Of a DNA stretch of 64,000 bases, positions 24,350-37,595 are shown piece by piece. The translations under genes and the position numbers were made by a program. The notes beneath the pieces were generated by a model. The model saw nothing but the letters and a program-made list of their open reading frames with translations. It ran no database searches and was not told where the DNA came from. The stretch is from the NCBI RefSeq assembly GCF_023856365.1, contig NC_064540.1, positions 5,696,001 through 5,760,000 on the forward strand, read 5' to 3'. Each line of letters begins with the position of its first letter. Position 1 is the first letter of the stretch. This stretch comes from Brienomyrus brachyistius. Taxonomy: Eukaryota; Chordata; Actinopteri; Osteoglossiformes; Mormyridae.

Positions 24350-26340
24350 CTATTTTAAAGCGCAGGGAGGCGGGTTATTCACAGGCATGAGTTATTGGAT
24401 GAAGCCGTGACACGAAATATATTGATATGCGGGGAAACGGTAGGGATCATTATAACGTAATAACATAGGTGTCGAAGTGGTATACCTTATCCTTCACTGA
24501 GTTTAAGATGTGATAAATAGTTTAATGACAGAAACTACAATTATATCCCTTTTTAATTGTTTTTTTTAAAGGCACGGCTTGCAATGTTGCGCGAATAGCC
24601 GTCGCTCGCGTGTGTCTGTACCACAAACGCACATATACAGAGAAAGAGGGGGAGGGAACAGACAGACTAGGGTGGGGAGGGGGGTGAGGAAACTAATTTA
24701 TGCTATCTATTATGTCGATGTAACTTACTAATATATGCCAGTTGAAAAATATAACATAGAAATATATATTTCCGCTCTTTGCTTTGTCAATTTGGATGCA
24801 TTTAGATGTTATTCTGTAATATTAGGTCTGAAGGTATGTAATGTCCTACTGATTTGTGCATTAGCTTATAAAGTATATTTTGTAGTAATGTCTTGTTTTA
24901 CTGGCATTTTGCTGCCATAATCCCGTTTTCCACATTTGACTTCGCTGTAAAGACCCTCAATTAGTGCACAATTAGCTTACGTTGAAGAGCATACCATGAC
25001 CGTTACCAGGAGAACACTTCTGAAGTTGGGTGAGCGGATATTTTAATAGATTTAGTACGTAATTCAGGTCCTCGTTTATCAAGTGTTTCTGGTACAGGCG
25101 CTAAATCATCAGTTGTGTTAAATAAAACACTTTTAAATGCGGCATGAATTCTAAACACAAAAAAAAAAACAGATTGGAAACATTTAAACCATAAAGGGCA
25201 ATTAAAATCAAGGGAAATTAGTTGCACGTTTCTAACTGACGCAAAAGCTGAATGAGATTAAATATTTATTAAAGTATCTCATTTTGTGTAGCTCGCTGTG
25301 TATGACATGAATGGCATGAACCAGAACATTGTAAGGCAATTCAACTATACACTGAAGGCACCCCGTAGGCGTGTTCGTATTTCGCATGTTCTTAGGGGGG
25401 CACCCTGCGCTACTGTATCTCTATATGGGAATTGAACTCAGCACAAGAGCCAGCTGTAACTTGCCCCAGTGTTCAGGGTCCCCTTCTGCTGGGAGAAACA
25501 CAGTCGTACACACTGACCTAATGTGTCGTTGTAATTGCATCGGTAAAACACTAGAGGGCAGGGATATCTGTACGACTTGAGCACGGCAAAGCATGACAAA
25601 AATAGTGGTTTATGATGGTGATATGTGCGTGAGTATCACATTCGCCCCATATGCGTGCATTGCAGAATTATCTACATATTTGAAGCTTTGCATTCGTATG
25701 TATACCATAGGCACTTGTACACGTCGCACGAGCGATTACCGACAGTGCAGTGTTTCTATGAATGCAGACAATATGCTGAATTGCATGGATAGGGTTAAAG
25801 GGTCTATACAGATTATTGATATAAAGGTGATTAGAGCGATTTTCCCCAAAACAAATAAATTGGAGTTTCCAAAGGTATAAAACGCGAGTGAATATTTTCA
25901 GTTCACTGCTATAATCCATTTTCACTCACTTACTATTAATTTCTGATCAAATGTTTATCTGGATAGTTTGCATCCACGCAGCACAATTGCCGGTAAAGTT
26001 AAAAGACTGACATATCAATAACGTACTATTTTTTATTTAATACGAACCTTAAGCTGTGCTGAAATGAAGCGTGCCCTGTCAGTACATTGTCAAGACAGCA
26101 TATTTATTTGGTCCAGGCTGATGTATGAGTCATATCGGCGGTGCGGGTGGGTCGGTAGAAAATTAACCGTTTATTGTTAGGCGCGTGAAACAGAGCTCCT
26201 TCTTTATCAGTCGGAAGACGTATAGTTGGCATCAGTAAGAGCAATAAAAGCACCTTTTCCATGCAATAATTGTGCTGCAATTTGCAGGATAGTATTGTCA
26301 TGTCATTTTTAGAGCACACGAAACAGGCCGAATATTTTCA

Positions 26341-26452
26341 TCCACCCACCCAAGTGAATCCTTATGCAGTTCAGGATTACAGAGAGCTCAGTCCCAATCC
26401 CAGGAAATTCTGGACACGGGGCATAGAACACTCTGGATGGGTTGATAATAGG
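26341..26452 (-). repeat. SINE 3' relic, minus strand
   Basis: TCCACCCACCCAAGTGAATC then CAGTTCAGGATTACAGAGAG and CAATCCCAGGAAATTCTGGA resemble the reverse-strand 3' part of the tRNA-derived SINE seen intact at 42.6 kb (tail, 'CCTATCCCAGGAAGC..GGGCAC'). Strongly diverged. Confidence 0.35.
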
Positions 26453-29142
26453 GTGGTCACTTTACTTTAGATGGGTTTGCCACTTAACCTAACCAAACAA
26501 ACACAAAGATACCTCGTACAGACAGGACGAACGCACCACCAGAGATGCTTGCATGGCTTATCTAGTGAAGGACAGAAGGCTGTGATATTGTACAAAATAC
26601 GATCCCAGTCCATAAACAATGTTCTGCAGTCAGTAAGTAAGTCAAGAAATACACTGCGGAGCAGAGAAGAGGCATTTGGAAGAGCTGCAGTAAAGGATAT
26701 AGAAAAACGAATTGCTGATATGTCGTTAGGAAATGAGATCAGAATTATTTAGCGGAATGTTTCGTAGACGTGAAAGCTGGGTAGTAAGGAAGTATCACAG
26801 AAGGGTTTTGACGTCGTTGAAGCTGACAAATAATAAGAAAACGTTTTTAAAAGTGTATAGGTTGACCAAATAAAGCCCAAAATTTCACTTGAGGCGCGGA
26901 TGACTGGATTTAAGTCTTAATTTGGACATATTCCGAGAAAATCCAGTTCACTGGAAAAGAGCGTAATTCCTAGACATTATAGGAAAGAGCAAACGGACGA
27001 ACAGCAACAAGGTGGATGGAGTCAGTCGTCACATTAAATGAATAAGCGACAGGAAACCTGATAACCGAGGGAGAAAACAGGGCATTCCTGGGAAAGGGCA
27101 CCAGTGTGGTCGCCAGTAGTCAACGTGAATTATACAGCTCCTCACAAATATATGTGATAGTATCAATGAAGGAGATGTATATTACAGGACGGTATTATAC
27201 TATAGTGTATATTACACTACGCACTAACACAGCAAGATTACAGCGCTTAGTAACAGTACATACGATAAAAAAAATAATGATCCATCACAAGCAAACACCA
27301 GTTCATGCCATCACACTCATACAGTTTGTCCTTGTCCTAATCTATGCCCCGTGGCCTAAATTTCGAACTTGTAGCAAAGATCTGCCAGTATTAGTTCATT
27401 ATCAGTTGTTTCTGGCGGATTTCAAGACTCTGGTATAGTTACATCTATAGTAGAGGAAATAAATGTAAAACAAACGTTAAATATTAGGCCTATATCCATA
27501 CACAGAAAACTCATATATAGGGTCGAATGTCAGGGAGGCTGTATGTTACACCTGAGAACCGCTTTCGCTTCTAAGGATAATGTGCAAAGTTACAGCCGAG
27601 ACTTTGGGACACGTTATTGGTAGTAGCGTACTGCTGGCATGTGCTATTGTTATAACCAATGTAGGATCGCGTTTCTGACAACAGAGGGAGCCAGCAGCAT
27701 CTCTTTGACAAGTGATAAAACATCCGCTACGTAACTCCAAACATTTCATTCTGAAGAATTGTCACGAGTGTATCTTTTAACTTGCCATTGTATGTAATGC
27801 TTTATTGATAAATACTTATAGAATACATACATTTTAATCTGAAAATTAAAAACATTTTAAAGTAAATGATAATAAAATATCGTTTTATTAGTCACTTTAT
27901 TGAATTAAAGACTGCAACTGAGCAGGTTTCATATTTGATAAAGAGACTAAATATATGATTAAGACACCGAAGATTGTATTGTTGCCTGTGGATTTTAAAG
28001 AGTAAAACACACCTTACATTTCTGCATTAATTTATCTACTTCCGGTCACTATACGAAATTGAATTCGCTGTAGTGACACGCCCTCTACTGGCTCGAGGTG
28101 TTGGTTTCATTGGAAATCCCCACTGGAGCAATACTGCGACATCATTTTAAGCGAGTCGCCACTAGTATGCAGAGTAGCTCGTTTTGCTGCTACTGTACAG
28201 GCGAAAACACACCGGCGCCCTTTCCCATCTATACTGCATACTATCTAGTCGCAGTCAAACACAAAGAGTTACGTCTGTGTTGCCCGGCTTGCTCTGTAGG
28301 ACTAAAACGTAAGGACATATTTTAAAGTTTAAATAAACTGCTAATAGTGGAGCTCAGTGGGAGGGGGTGGTTTTAGATTTCAGGCTACCAGCTGTATTCT
28401 ATTCACATAATTTAAACCATTCAGACAAGAGCTGTAGTAAATCAAGCCCCAGGGTAGGCAGATGAAAAAGACGGGGGACTAAAGGAACAAGCACAGTCGT
28501 TCCTTTCCCTTTACCTCTCCCCTCCTACAGTCTCCTACAATCCTTATCAGATTCCTGGAGATTCGGCGTCCCTTGAACCAGCCCATCTCACAGTCTGTTT
28601 GAAGGTTACCGATACACAGCCGTTGAATCAAACTCCACTAAGTGCTCACTACAGATGACTAAGGTGAGATAATTCACCGCTCAAACCCTCTTCTAGGTTT
28701 GCGCTTGCGGGCGATCGGGACCTTTTCAGTTGGCCTGTCAGCGATATGAGTGACGAGTGCATAAATACCTAGATTATAGCTGCACCAATGAGATGCTTCT
28801 AGTGTTACTGTGCTGTGGCCTTCGTTTCATTGTTCAAGGCCTTCCTGGAAAAAAATATCTTAACTTATGAATATCACTGTAGGCTGATGCACAAAATTAA
28901 CCTTGGGTCTGTTGTGTGGCATCCTAGTTAAACTTCACCATTGGTTCTCCCCTTCCAGGACGAAATGAAATCGGCTTGCCATGTTGCCGCCCCTTTGTAA
29001 GCAGGCACTCCGGGTGAACGCCGACGTCACATAATGGATTGACTGACACTGGCAGCTTCACATCTACCCCGTACATATACTCATCACAAAATGATGGGTA
29101 CGAACTTTTTGTTTCCAATTTCACTGTGATGTTTGTTCCAGT

Positions 29143-29436
29143 GGGTGGTGGCATGGCGGTGCAGTGGTTAGCACTGTTGCCTCACACCTCTGGGACCCGG
29201 GTTCGAGGTCTCCGCCTGGGTTACATGTGTGTGGAGTTTGCATGTTCAGGTTGATTGGAGTTGCTAAATTGCCCGTAGGTGTGTATGTGTGAGTGAATGG
29301 TGTGTGAGTGTGCCCTGCGATGGGCTGGCCCCCCATCCTGGGTTGTTCCCTGCCTTGTGCCCATTGCTTCTGGGATAGGCTCCGGACCCCCCACAACCCA
29401 GTAGGATAAGCGGTTCGGAAAATGGATGGATGGATG
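29143..29436 (+). mobile_element. tRNA-derived SINE with target-site duplication
   Basis: The head has an A-box-like GTGCAGTGGTTAGCACTGTT and a B-box-like GGGTTCGAGGTCTCC. The body has GAGTTTGCATGTTC, TAAATTGCCCGTAGGTGTG and GGGATAGGCTCCGGACCCCC, and the tail is (GGAT)n. The direct repeat GATGTTTGTTCCAGT flanks it at 29128-29142 and 29437-29451; its first bases may merge with the GATG tail. Compared with the copy at 42.6 kb it lacks a block of about 60 bp after CATGTTC. No autonomous partner element is seen in the window. Confidence 0.9.
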
Positions 29437-29476
29437 GATGTTTGTTCCAGTTTTCTTGCAAAAAAATAGGCCAACT

Positions 29477-29735
29477 GTCATGCCTGGCTCGTACGATCCT
29501 CCTGTGTGCCACGCCCCTTGATTATCCACGTGTGCTTCCGCGATCGTACCCAGCTGTTCCTTGTTATTTCGCCCTGTCTTCTTTATTAGTCCACGTCTTG
29601 CCCTGCCTGGTTGTCCGTCATTGATGTTAGTCGAAGTCCGTGATGTCCCGGTCTCCCTCTAGCCTTCTTCCCTTCAATAAATTCCCGTTTTCCCCGTATT
29701 CTGCTTCCTGCCCGTCGCTTACCCGCGAACCTGAC
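29477..29735 (+). repeat. Interspersed element with TGTCA/TGACA ends
   Basis: Begins TGTCATGCCTGGCTCGTACG and ends CGCGAACCTGACA, giving short inverted ends. The interior is pyrimidine-rich with an AATAAA signal (about 29677) and CTGCTTCCTGCCCGTCGCTT near the 3' end. This is a recurrent fish repeat layout, non-autonomous, with no coding capacity. The class (MITE-like or retroelement-derived) is not settled. Confidence 0.5.
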
Positions 29736-29904
29736 ACCAACCGTCTATAGGTCTGTTATTCCTCTGATTCGGTATGTGTCATGCTGAGCCTGGTCCCTAC
29801 GTAAACATGCAATCGGGCATTGTGGGTAATTTAGAGATGCCGCGTTATTGGATTACAGGGGGGAACCAGAGTAGCCAGAGGACACTCGTGCATCGTGGGG
29901 GGTG

Positions 29905-29967
29905 AACATGCAAAGCGTCTGAGTTCATGTAAAAGCACTATATAAATAAAATGTATTATTATTAACT
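29905..29967 (+). repeat. LINE-type 3' tail
   Basis: AAAAGCACTATATAAATAAA followed by ATGTATTATTATTA matches the conserved 3' tail of L2-like elements in vertebrates ('AAAGCGCTATATAAATAAAATTTATTATT'). Only the tail is evident. Confidence 0.5.
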
Positions 29968-30291
29968 TCACACATACGCACACACATGTAAGGGGCAGGA
30001 ACTGAAATGCGAAACATTGAGGTGCGAGGACACAGTACTATCCATCCAGCCACCATAAAGAATATCCACCAGGCTAATCTTTTTACTCTTTGTGTTTTCA
30101 TTTTATGGTTTGCCTTTATTAGCTACATGTGGTATTTTTTTATCAGCTTGGAACCCAATGTCTAAGAGTAAATTCCCGTTACCAGACAACACTACCTTGC
30201 TTGACTATATGCAGGCAGTTATTTGGATGGTAATGTGTGTAAAGAACATGCTTGGATATGTGTAACATTTCACATAAACACTTTATCTAAT

Positions 30292-30604
30292 GGGTGGCAG
30301 AGTGGTGTGGTGGTTAGCACTGTTGCCTCACACCTCTGGGGCCAGGGTTTGAGTCTCCGCCATGGCTGCATGTGTGTAAAGTTTGCTTGTTCTGTGTGTG
30401 TTGTCAGGGAGTTCCCCTCACAGCCCAAAAACATGCTGAGGTTAATAGGAGCAACTGAATTGCCCATAGGCGTGCATGTGTATATGGATGGTGGGTGAGT
30501 GTGCCCTGCAATAGGTTGGTGCCCCATTCTGGGTTGGTCTCTGCCTTGAGCCCAAAGTACCCCCACAGCCCTCAAAAGGAGAAGCAGTTTCATAAGATGG
30601 ATGG
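30292..30604 (+). mobile_element. tRNA-derived SINE, second copy
   Basis: Same family as 29143-29436, with head GTGTGGTGGTTAGCACTGTT, B-box-like AGGGTTTGAGTCTCC, body GTTCCCCTCACAGCCCAAAA and TGAATTGCCCATAGGCGTG, and tail GATGGATGG. It keeps the middle block that the 29.1-kb copy has lost. More diverged; no convincing target-site duplication was seen. Confidence 0.85.
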
Positions 30605-31189
30605 ACTTCATCTTGTAGATTTCTTTTTTTAAAATGAGTTGGTGACTGATTAAAATATGCATGCCAATGTACTTCTAAGAGCAAATTGAAATCTGATTTA
30701 TCCATAAACTTATACTATAAATGGTCACTGGGTCATGTGATTAGGTATGAGGTAGGAGGCTCACAGTGAAGAATGCCAAGCGAGACTCTCTGTTAGGGAT
30801 CATGTGTAAATTCTCCGTATGTGATACATCATTTACTATCTTGAAGCCGTTGTTGAGGGCGGCAGCAGAGGGCGGCAGCTTTCTGTCTTGTTTGTTAGCC
30901 CCTGTCCGCATATCTGGAGTTGCATTGATAACCACCACACTGTAATGTCTCCAGCATTTCCCTTATCACACATTGCCTAGTGCATCCACACTCCCTCAGT
31001 GAAAAGTTAGCTATGCACTCGGAATCAGGCCGCCTGATGCCGGACGCAACAGGTGTAGCAAGGCCAAAGGCCCCCGCTTCGTTTTTCCTCACTATGCTAT
31101 TTTCACCCGGAAGGCGTCGGATTGTTTGCCACTTTTATCTCGGCTGTGGTGGTTTGTTTAGCGATGACTGATTGCCCGAGAACTCGTCG

Positions 31190-31400
31190 TGCCGCGGAAT
31201 TCAGAAAGCAGACCGGGGTTCAAAAACGGCGACAGCGCGGCGATCCGACCGCTTCCGTTTCTCTGTGGAGCCGCTTCGCGCGGGCACGCGGGCCGCGCGC
31301 AGGGAAAGGGCGCGGGGTGGCGCGCGCGGAGCCGCCACGCCCTGAGGTGACACTGAACGTGCGGAAGGGCACGGGGTGGCGCGCGGCGCGCGGTCATTAG
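31190..31400. promoter_or_regulatory. Isolated CpG-rich island between the genes
   Basis: An abrupt GC- and CpG-dense patch within AT-rich surroundings. It includes two near-copies of GGGCGCGGGGTGGCGCGCG-type sequence about 65 bp apart and many GCGC motifs. No splice donor or coding match was identified. It could be an unannotated promoter, a first exon of either gene or of a non-coding RNA, or a CpG-rich enhancer. Confidence 0.4.
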
Positions 31401-33639
31401 TTAGCTGAGCTGAAGGCAAACACACATTATTTGCTCTGTATTTTCAGTGCTGTTTTGCTGCACGGCAGTTTGAAATTGGGAGCTGTAGCCCAATTAAACA
31501 CCTCCTCTAATTCTGTGCTCGTTATTTCGTCCCATTACCCACATGCCAGTTACTGTTCTCTCAAGCCTTTTTAACACAAAAGCCATAATCCATTCCCATA
31601 TTATTATTACTATTATTATCATCATCGTTGTCATCATCATTATTATATCTCACCACGCACGAGCCATCTTTCCTGAATTTAAAAACAGAACATTAAAACC
31701 CAAACTGGTATTACCTTCTCCATCCATCAGATAAAAAGCGACCTGTATCTTACACTCCATCAGGGTGACTTAAGCTCCTGTTGTCTGACTGGATGAACGA
31801 GTTAAACTTGGTCACATGCATTATTCGCTCCGAACTATATGGTATCATTCACATGTAGGGGGTGGCGTGGACAGCCGATTAATTTTTGCAAAACAGTTAA
31901 CATGGCCTTGTTTGACGGAAACGACAAAGACGAGATAATGTTGCAAAACGCAGCATCTCTGTCAGACGTTACATTAGGTTGCATTAGTAAGTGATGTGTA
32001 GTGTGAACTGATAATAGTTTTGAGACATTCCTCTTCTGTTGAATGAAGGTCAGTAGGCATTGCTGCCATACTGCAATTTTGCCTGCATTATGAAAAAATA
32101 ACCTTCTTGACTAACATGGGATGGTGCAAAGGCTTAATTTCATCCTCTAAACCGATATAACAGACATTAACAGGATACGCTAGATGCAGTAGCTTATTAA
32201 TTGCCTTGTAACACGCTTTATGCATTAACAGTAAATTTATCTCCAAAGCGCAATGCAAGATAACTGAAATAGACACACTTCATTGCTATGAGACATATTT
32301 TGGCACGGATGTTTCTGAATGTGGTGTAATTCCCATATCATTGTCGCCCCTCTGAAAGTGTCACTTTTTGATTTACATACGTGGTTTGAAGAAATATGCT
32401 TTAAAACGGTATACGGGTTTAAAGACTGTGGCGTAAACAATACCTGTAGATTCACTATAGTGCATGAACCCAGTGCATGATCACGCAGTCATTACATGGG
32501 TATAGGACGGATCTACGACTTCCCTTTTTCCGGGAGAGGGCGATAATATATGGTCATAGTCAGATTTATAGCACACTTCTGTTTGTAGTCATAATAATTA
32601 AATGAAATTTATGTTGAAATCTAAACTTTTAATAGTTAACTGTGTAGCGAGCCTAAGAGAACGTGGGACATTAGTGACCTTCCGTTTTTCTAGCGCAGTA
32701 TGGTGGTGACAGAGCTACGATCTTTGTTACTGGCGTGTCAGATGTGCCAGAGGGCAGCACTTGTCATTCGAACTACGGAACATCTATATACTTATTGATC
32801 ACTTGACCGTACTACTGACTTGAAGCTGGGAAATGCTTCTGCTCACATATACAAATGCATCCCGAGTATTTGGTACTCCGGGGTTACTGCCCCTCGCCAT
32901 AAAGAAAAGCTCAATAAATACACAAAAACGTTTCCGTTTAGCACATCTGTTGATAGACAGGTGAAATTTACTATGACTGCAACAGTCAAATATCTTCTTA
33001 GAGCTAAACCTCATTCTTTCTAATATCCATTAAACAAATACTTTCTCTTGTGTTTCTTGGCTTTAGTTCAGCTGTTAAGTCTGTTAATAATTATAACATC
33101 AGAATCTAAGCTTTCTATTACCTGGTTGGAACGCAAGTATGTGTCTTACAACTGTGAATTTATGCATATCCCTCTATAAATAGATGGAAACGAAACACAC
33201 AAAGTCGCAAATAAAAATATACGAAGCAGAAGTGCGAAGCTAAACAGCTTTGTCACCGTATGTTACATTTGCATGCTTTCTAACAACATCTAGATAACAC
33301 TGTTAAACAATGGGATTTTGGGTGGCGAAGTCGTTAAGAAGCTTTGATCCACGATCGTCTGTGTACATCCCAGGAGATCTCGTAAATAGTGTTCACTTAA
33401 GTGAAATATCACGCCAGGTAAAGAAATACAGCCTATATAACTAGTATGCTTCAATAACATATAAAATAACACAATAAAATGATATGCGAAAACCTCCCAT
33501 GATGTGTGCGTACTCACTGTTTTCAGTAAAGACAGTTGTTTATATAATAATAATGAGCAAACAGCAAAGATGTAAATGATCCAAGAGCTTTGGGTAAGTG
33601 TGTAGGTCGGGCGGTGTAAAAAATACACCGTGTCATAGT

Positions 33640-33975
33640 GTCGCACCGCAGAGCCACCTCTAGGGGGACTCTGGTTGTTTGGAGAGATCTTGAGGCCGGT
33701 TAAGTGTGTGAATGCTGCTGCTGGGAAGGAGGAGGGGGAGGGAGAGAATGAGAGGCAGGGAAGCGGAGAAAACGACGGGAGTGAGACGAGGAGGGCGAGC
33801 GGATACTGCTGTAAACGTGTAGACGTCCGTCCCCGCGTCCTCGGTGCATGTAGATACGGCTGTAACGGGCGATCGCACCGACTACCAAGGAGGGCATCAA
33901 TCGCTTTGGGAGGCGTTGTACATCAGGGCGGGTTGTGTCTGCAGCGGTCTTGATAAAAAAGAAAAGATGTTCGCG
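33640..33975 (+). promoter_or_regulatory. adcy6: Candidate adcy6 promoter and non-coding leader exon
   Basis: A purine-rich then CpG-rich stretch ends in a strong splice donor GCG|GTGAGT at 33975/33976. It lies 4 kb upstream of the adcy6 start codon on the same strand, so it is a plausible first, non-coding exon. An ATG at 33967 sits three codons before the donor with A at -3. If this exon joins directly to 38006, that ATG would open a 30-codon frame overlapping, and out of frame with, the adcy6 start. The transcription start site cannot be fixed. An unrelated gene or non-coding RNA is possible. Confidence 0.4.
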
Positions 33976-36900
33976 GTGAGTCCATTATCTTTGCACGGAG
34001 TGCTGTCTTGGTGCATGCATGGTTGGCAGGAGATTTAATAGTAATCGGTTGCGGTTTTTTATTTTTATTTCTGGGGCGTATTTTTTTCTACCGGTCAGAG
34101 ACAATGTCCGTGTTTCTCTCATTTTTTTCCGTAACCATTACCAGTTTGTGTGTTTAGACAACAGAATGTGGGTCACGGCGTGGTTGTGAGCTTGTTGTGA
34201 GCCTGTGGATGGTGTTGCATTGAGCCTCGCGGAGTTTAACGCAGTATTATTCCCGGTTAGACACTTCAAGGTGTTCCCGTGAAATTACACCAAATCACAG
34301 GGACGCGCACAGCAGCAGTCCGGTGGCTGGTTCATTGGTCACCTTGTACGAGGTTTTTATATATATCAATTTTAGATTATTTTCAGTAAAACTTAGGGTT
34401 TTTTTTTTATCGTGGATGCTGCTGTTGCTGGTTTTACAGTAGCTCATTTGCAAAGGTCGTATGGATCTGAGTCAGTCAAAAAAAAAAACGAGTCAGACAC
34501 AACTCCTGGCCATGCAAATAGAAGCCGGGGACATGCATTTTTAAAGGACATAACTGAATCAAATGTATTAATATCTCATGAAGGCTGTCGCTATTTCTAT
34601 ATGAAGCGGCGTTTTGCAAAGTATGGCAGCCTGAATGCGCCGGAATGTTATAGACTATCGTGCGCAAGGGACATTTTCCATATTTATTGACCGATCCATT
34701 TTGTTCTGTCGAATTAAATAGGCCAAAATGTGCCCCCTCCCCAGTACACACAAAAGGCACACAAGCAAACCGCTTAAAGGTAGGCAAGGGGACAGGGCGC
34801 ATATTTGACGATCGGGTGTGACATGCCGCGTTGTAACAAAGTCGCCCGCACACTGTTACTGTAACTGCGACGCTGCGATGGTGTAGTACGGTTGTCACAC
34901 ACACACACACACACACGCACTGAAACACACCGAAACGATAGTGTTATGTAACGCGAGTGCGTTTAAATGCGGGTGATGCGATACCCGCGGCCTGTGGCCA
35001 GGAATGCAGGATTGCGTCGTGCGCGTCTCGATGGAAGCAAGAGTCGTTACCGTTGCCGTACATCACGGAAAACGCTTTTTATCCTACTTGCCATAATCAG
35101 GAGCGCACCCAGTCTTTAATCCCCCCTTTTATTACGGTCCGATCGTCGATTCTCCCTGATTGAAATGGCGATCGGCTGGCGTCGAAGCATGCAAATCTAA
35201 AAATGGAAACTGGGGATATGATTAATAAAAATCACGGACTGATGGCACAATGCGTGCGCTGTTTGGATTATGTAACACCCGCATGCTGCTGCTGTTGCTC
35301 GACCACAGCGCCCGTCTCTCCAAAAACACTGCAAGCTGCCGTCGCATAAAACACATAAAATAAGACAATCCCAGCGGGCTAAAAACAAGATGTATCGTAA
35401 ATGATAAACGCATCGCAAGGTTACGACTGTTTGTGTACTGGCTGGCCTGAATCACATCACGTAATTTGCCATGCATGCGGACATGGCGTGTAATTTTAAA
35501 TCTCATGGATCATTTGGCATTGGCGTTTGCTGGCGCTGTTTTTAAGTGAAAGCTACAGCTTTGTTCAAAGCGATCCGATCCGCGCTCCGATAAACACGCA
35601 AACATAATACAGTACATGCCATCAACAGGACGAAGTAGTCATCGCAAAGAAATGGTGTTTTCTGTGCCTCGACATCGTGACACAACTTCTGCAGATGTTT
35701 CTGGTCCACGTGGTTGCGATAAAACATTTTTGAGACGTTATTTCATATTTACCTTATAAGTGTATCTTGAAGCATACAAGCTTGTTTTGAACCAGTGTGT
35801 CTCCAGTGCATGGATCACAGAAACACGCTTTTAAATATGTGATGGTGGACTTCTCCTGGAATACGTACTGATGATTCTAATGACCTTTTTGAAAAACGCG
35901 TGAAACATTTTTTTCCATTCCATGTCCACTTAAGCGGTGGTGGCACTGAGCTTGAAGCTACGGTCTTACTAGTTCAGTATTATGAAGTGAATGTGATCTG
36001 TGAACTTCTCAAGGGACAATACGCTTAAAAAGGTGACTTGACTGATGCCAGACCTGAACATCTCCATGGTAGCCATGCCTGATGTGGTTCACTAAAATAT
36101 TTTTTCCATATGTATCTGAATTTTGCGTTTTAGTCAGACCACCTGTGAATTTAATAGTGTTTAGCGGTGTTTATGCCCTACTGAGTTAAGTTTAATCTTG
36201 CAGAACTTATTTTCTGTTTCTGTTTGGCAGTTGTTAAGTGGTAGGAAGGCAAGGCCTTCTCTCAAAAGAAGGGAAACTAATGACTCATGTAATTAATGGG
36301 GGGAGGAGGCACACATAATTTTATTTGTATTAAGGCAACATTCATCCTTGATTGTTTTTGTTGTGAAATACTGCAAAACTAGGCACTTCCCTTCACAGGG
36401 TTGTATCTCTGGGGGATCATTTTGCATGTGATTTGGAGCGTCCCCTAACCGTGCAATGGGAGTTAAATGAAGAATGCAACTTGGCATTTGGATGGATAAA
36501 CTTGAGGTTGCTCTGGAAAGGTTGGTATTGTGTGGTCATGTGATTGCAGAGGGGTCCCTGCCCTGTGAGGTGGTGGTATGTCCTTTGATGTTGGATTTGC
36601 TTGTCATGAGTTTGACAGGCTGCTTCATTTGGGTTCTTCTGTGCCGCACTTTCGGAAAGTTTTTTAGGGTCTGCCTGGATGTTGTGTTAAACGTGTCGTG
36701 GAGAAAGCGTGTTAATGAGATCCCTGCCTCTCGTTTGGGCTCTGAGAATTTTCGGCTGTTTCTCTTAGTACCGAGGGTGATTTTCAATAAAGAAATACAA
36801 AAAAAAAAAAAAACAGATTTGCAGGAACGATTCGAGTGACAGTCTGATAATCTGCTAACTCCCATTAATGCCCTTTTTTCCTGCTGTCCCTTGTTTACAT

Positions 36901-37506
36901 GTTTGAAAGACGGCCTTTTGGAAATACCAGCAAGTTGAACCTCTCAAGGGCAGCAAAGTTTGTTCTCTGGAAAAAGAAAAAGATCAATATTGCCTTGTAC
37001 TTTGTTCGTTTAACATATATGTCCTGTTGGCGCTACAAATTTCGATGTGCGTGTCTGTTTTTTAATGTATATTTTTGAAGAATTTCTTAATATTTATATC
37101 AGTAAAGTATATGTATGGGTAGATGCTGCAAAGCCTGCAATCTTTCTGTTTTAAAGTGACTTGAAAACTTCCCTGGAGTTTTTAACCTGTCATTACTTTG
37201 GCCCCATGTAGCCTGGCTGTGGCAGACACCACAGCGGAGACCATTCCGGGGAGGTATTTTTGTACGGTTGTATGAATATTTAAACGGTCGTGCAAACGGA
37301 CAGCTCTCCTTCCGAAGGATCAGTGTGTAAGCTGGCCGCTGGCAGGGAGTGTACATGTCATAAACGATCCCGGATCAGATCTCTGTCAGAGAGACTCAGA
37401 CGGGCTGTTCACTAAGTGATTTTAAAGAATCTTGTCAGGGTGTCTGCTTTTTGTCCATCTTTTTTTTTTTTTTACCCTTGGTGATACGTTGCATCGTCTT
37501 TGTCTA

Positions 37507-37558
<52 letters not shown>

Positions 37559-37595
37559 CCTCCCTTGCTCTCTATCTCTCTCGCGACTGCCAAAG
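33976..37595. other. Non-coding DNA upstream of adcy6
   Basis: Likely first leader intron or promoter-distal DNA. It contains a short (AC)n run at 34896-34915 and an A16-type run near 36799. No exon or mobile element recognised. Confidence 0.5.
37510..37580. repeat. CT microsatellite
   Basis: About 22 CT dinucleotides at 37510-37554, followed by CCCTCCCT and CTCTATCTCTCTC. It ends 14 bases before a CAAAG acceptor-like site and could act as its polypyrimidine tract. Confidence 0.95.

Larger units (their letters stand above)
24350..33640. other. Intergenic region between cacnb3 and adcy6
   Basis: Nine kilobases between the divergent genes. 24.4-28.9 kb is AT-rich, with almost no homopolymer G/C runs and only one weak SINE relic; 31.5-33.6 kb is similar apart from an ATT/ATC microsatellite at about 31600-31647. 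The stretch 29.1-30.6 kb holds SINEs and other repeats. Open frames such as 25593-25880 and 26471-26752 have no recognisable domain. Part of this may be 5' untranslated sequence or promoter of either gene, but no boundary can be fixed from sequence alone. Confidence 0.5.

Noticed and set aside
26471..26752. 93-codon open frame with a protein-like sequence
   Set aside because: No domain recognised, no splice signals or neighbours that support a gene; it could be checked by a protein search but I cannot support it.
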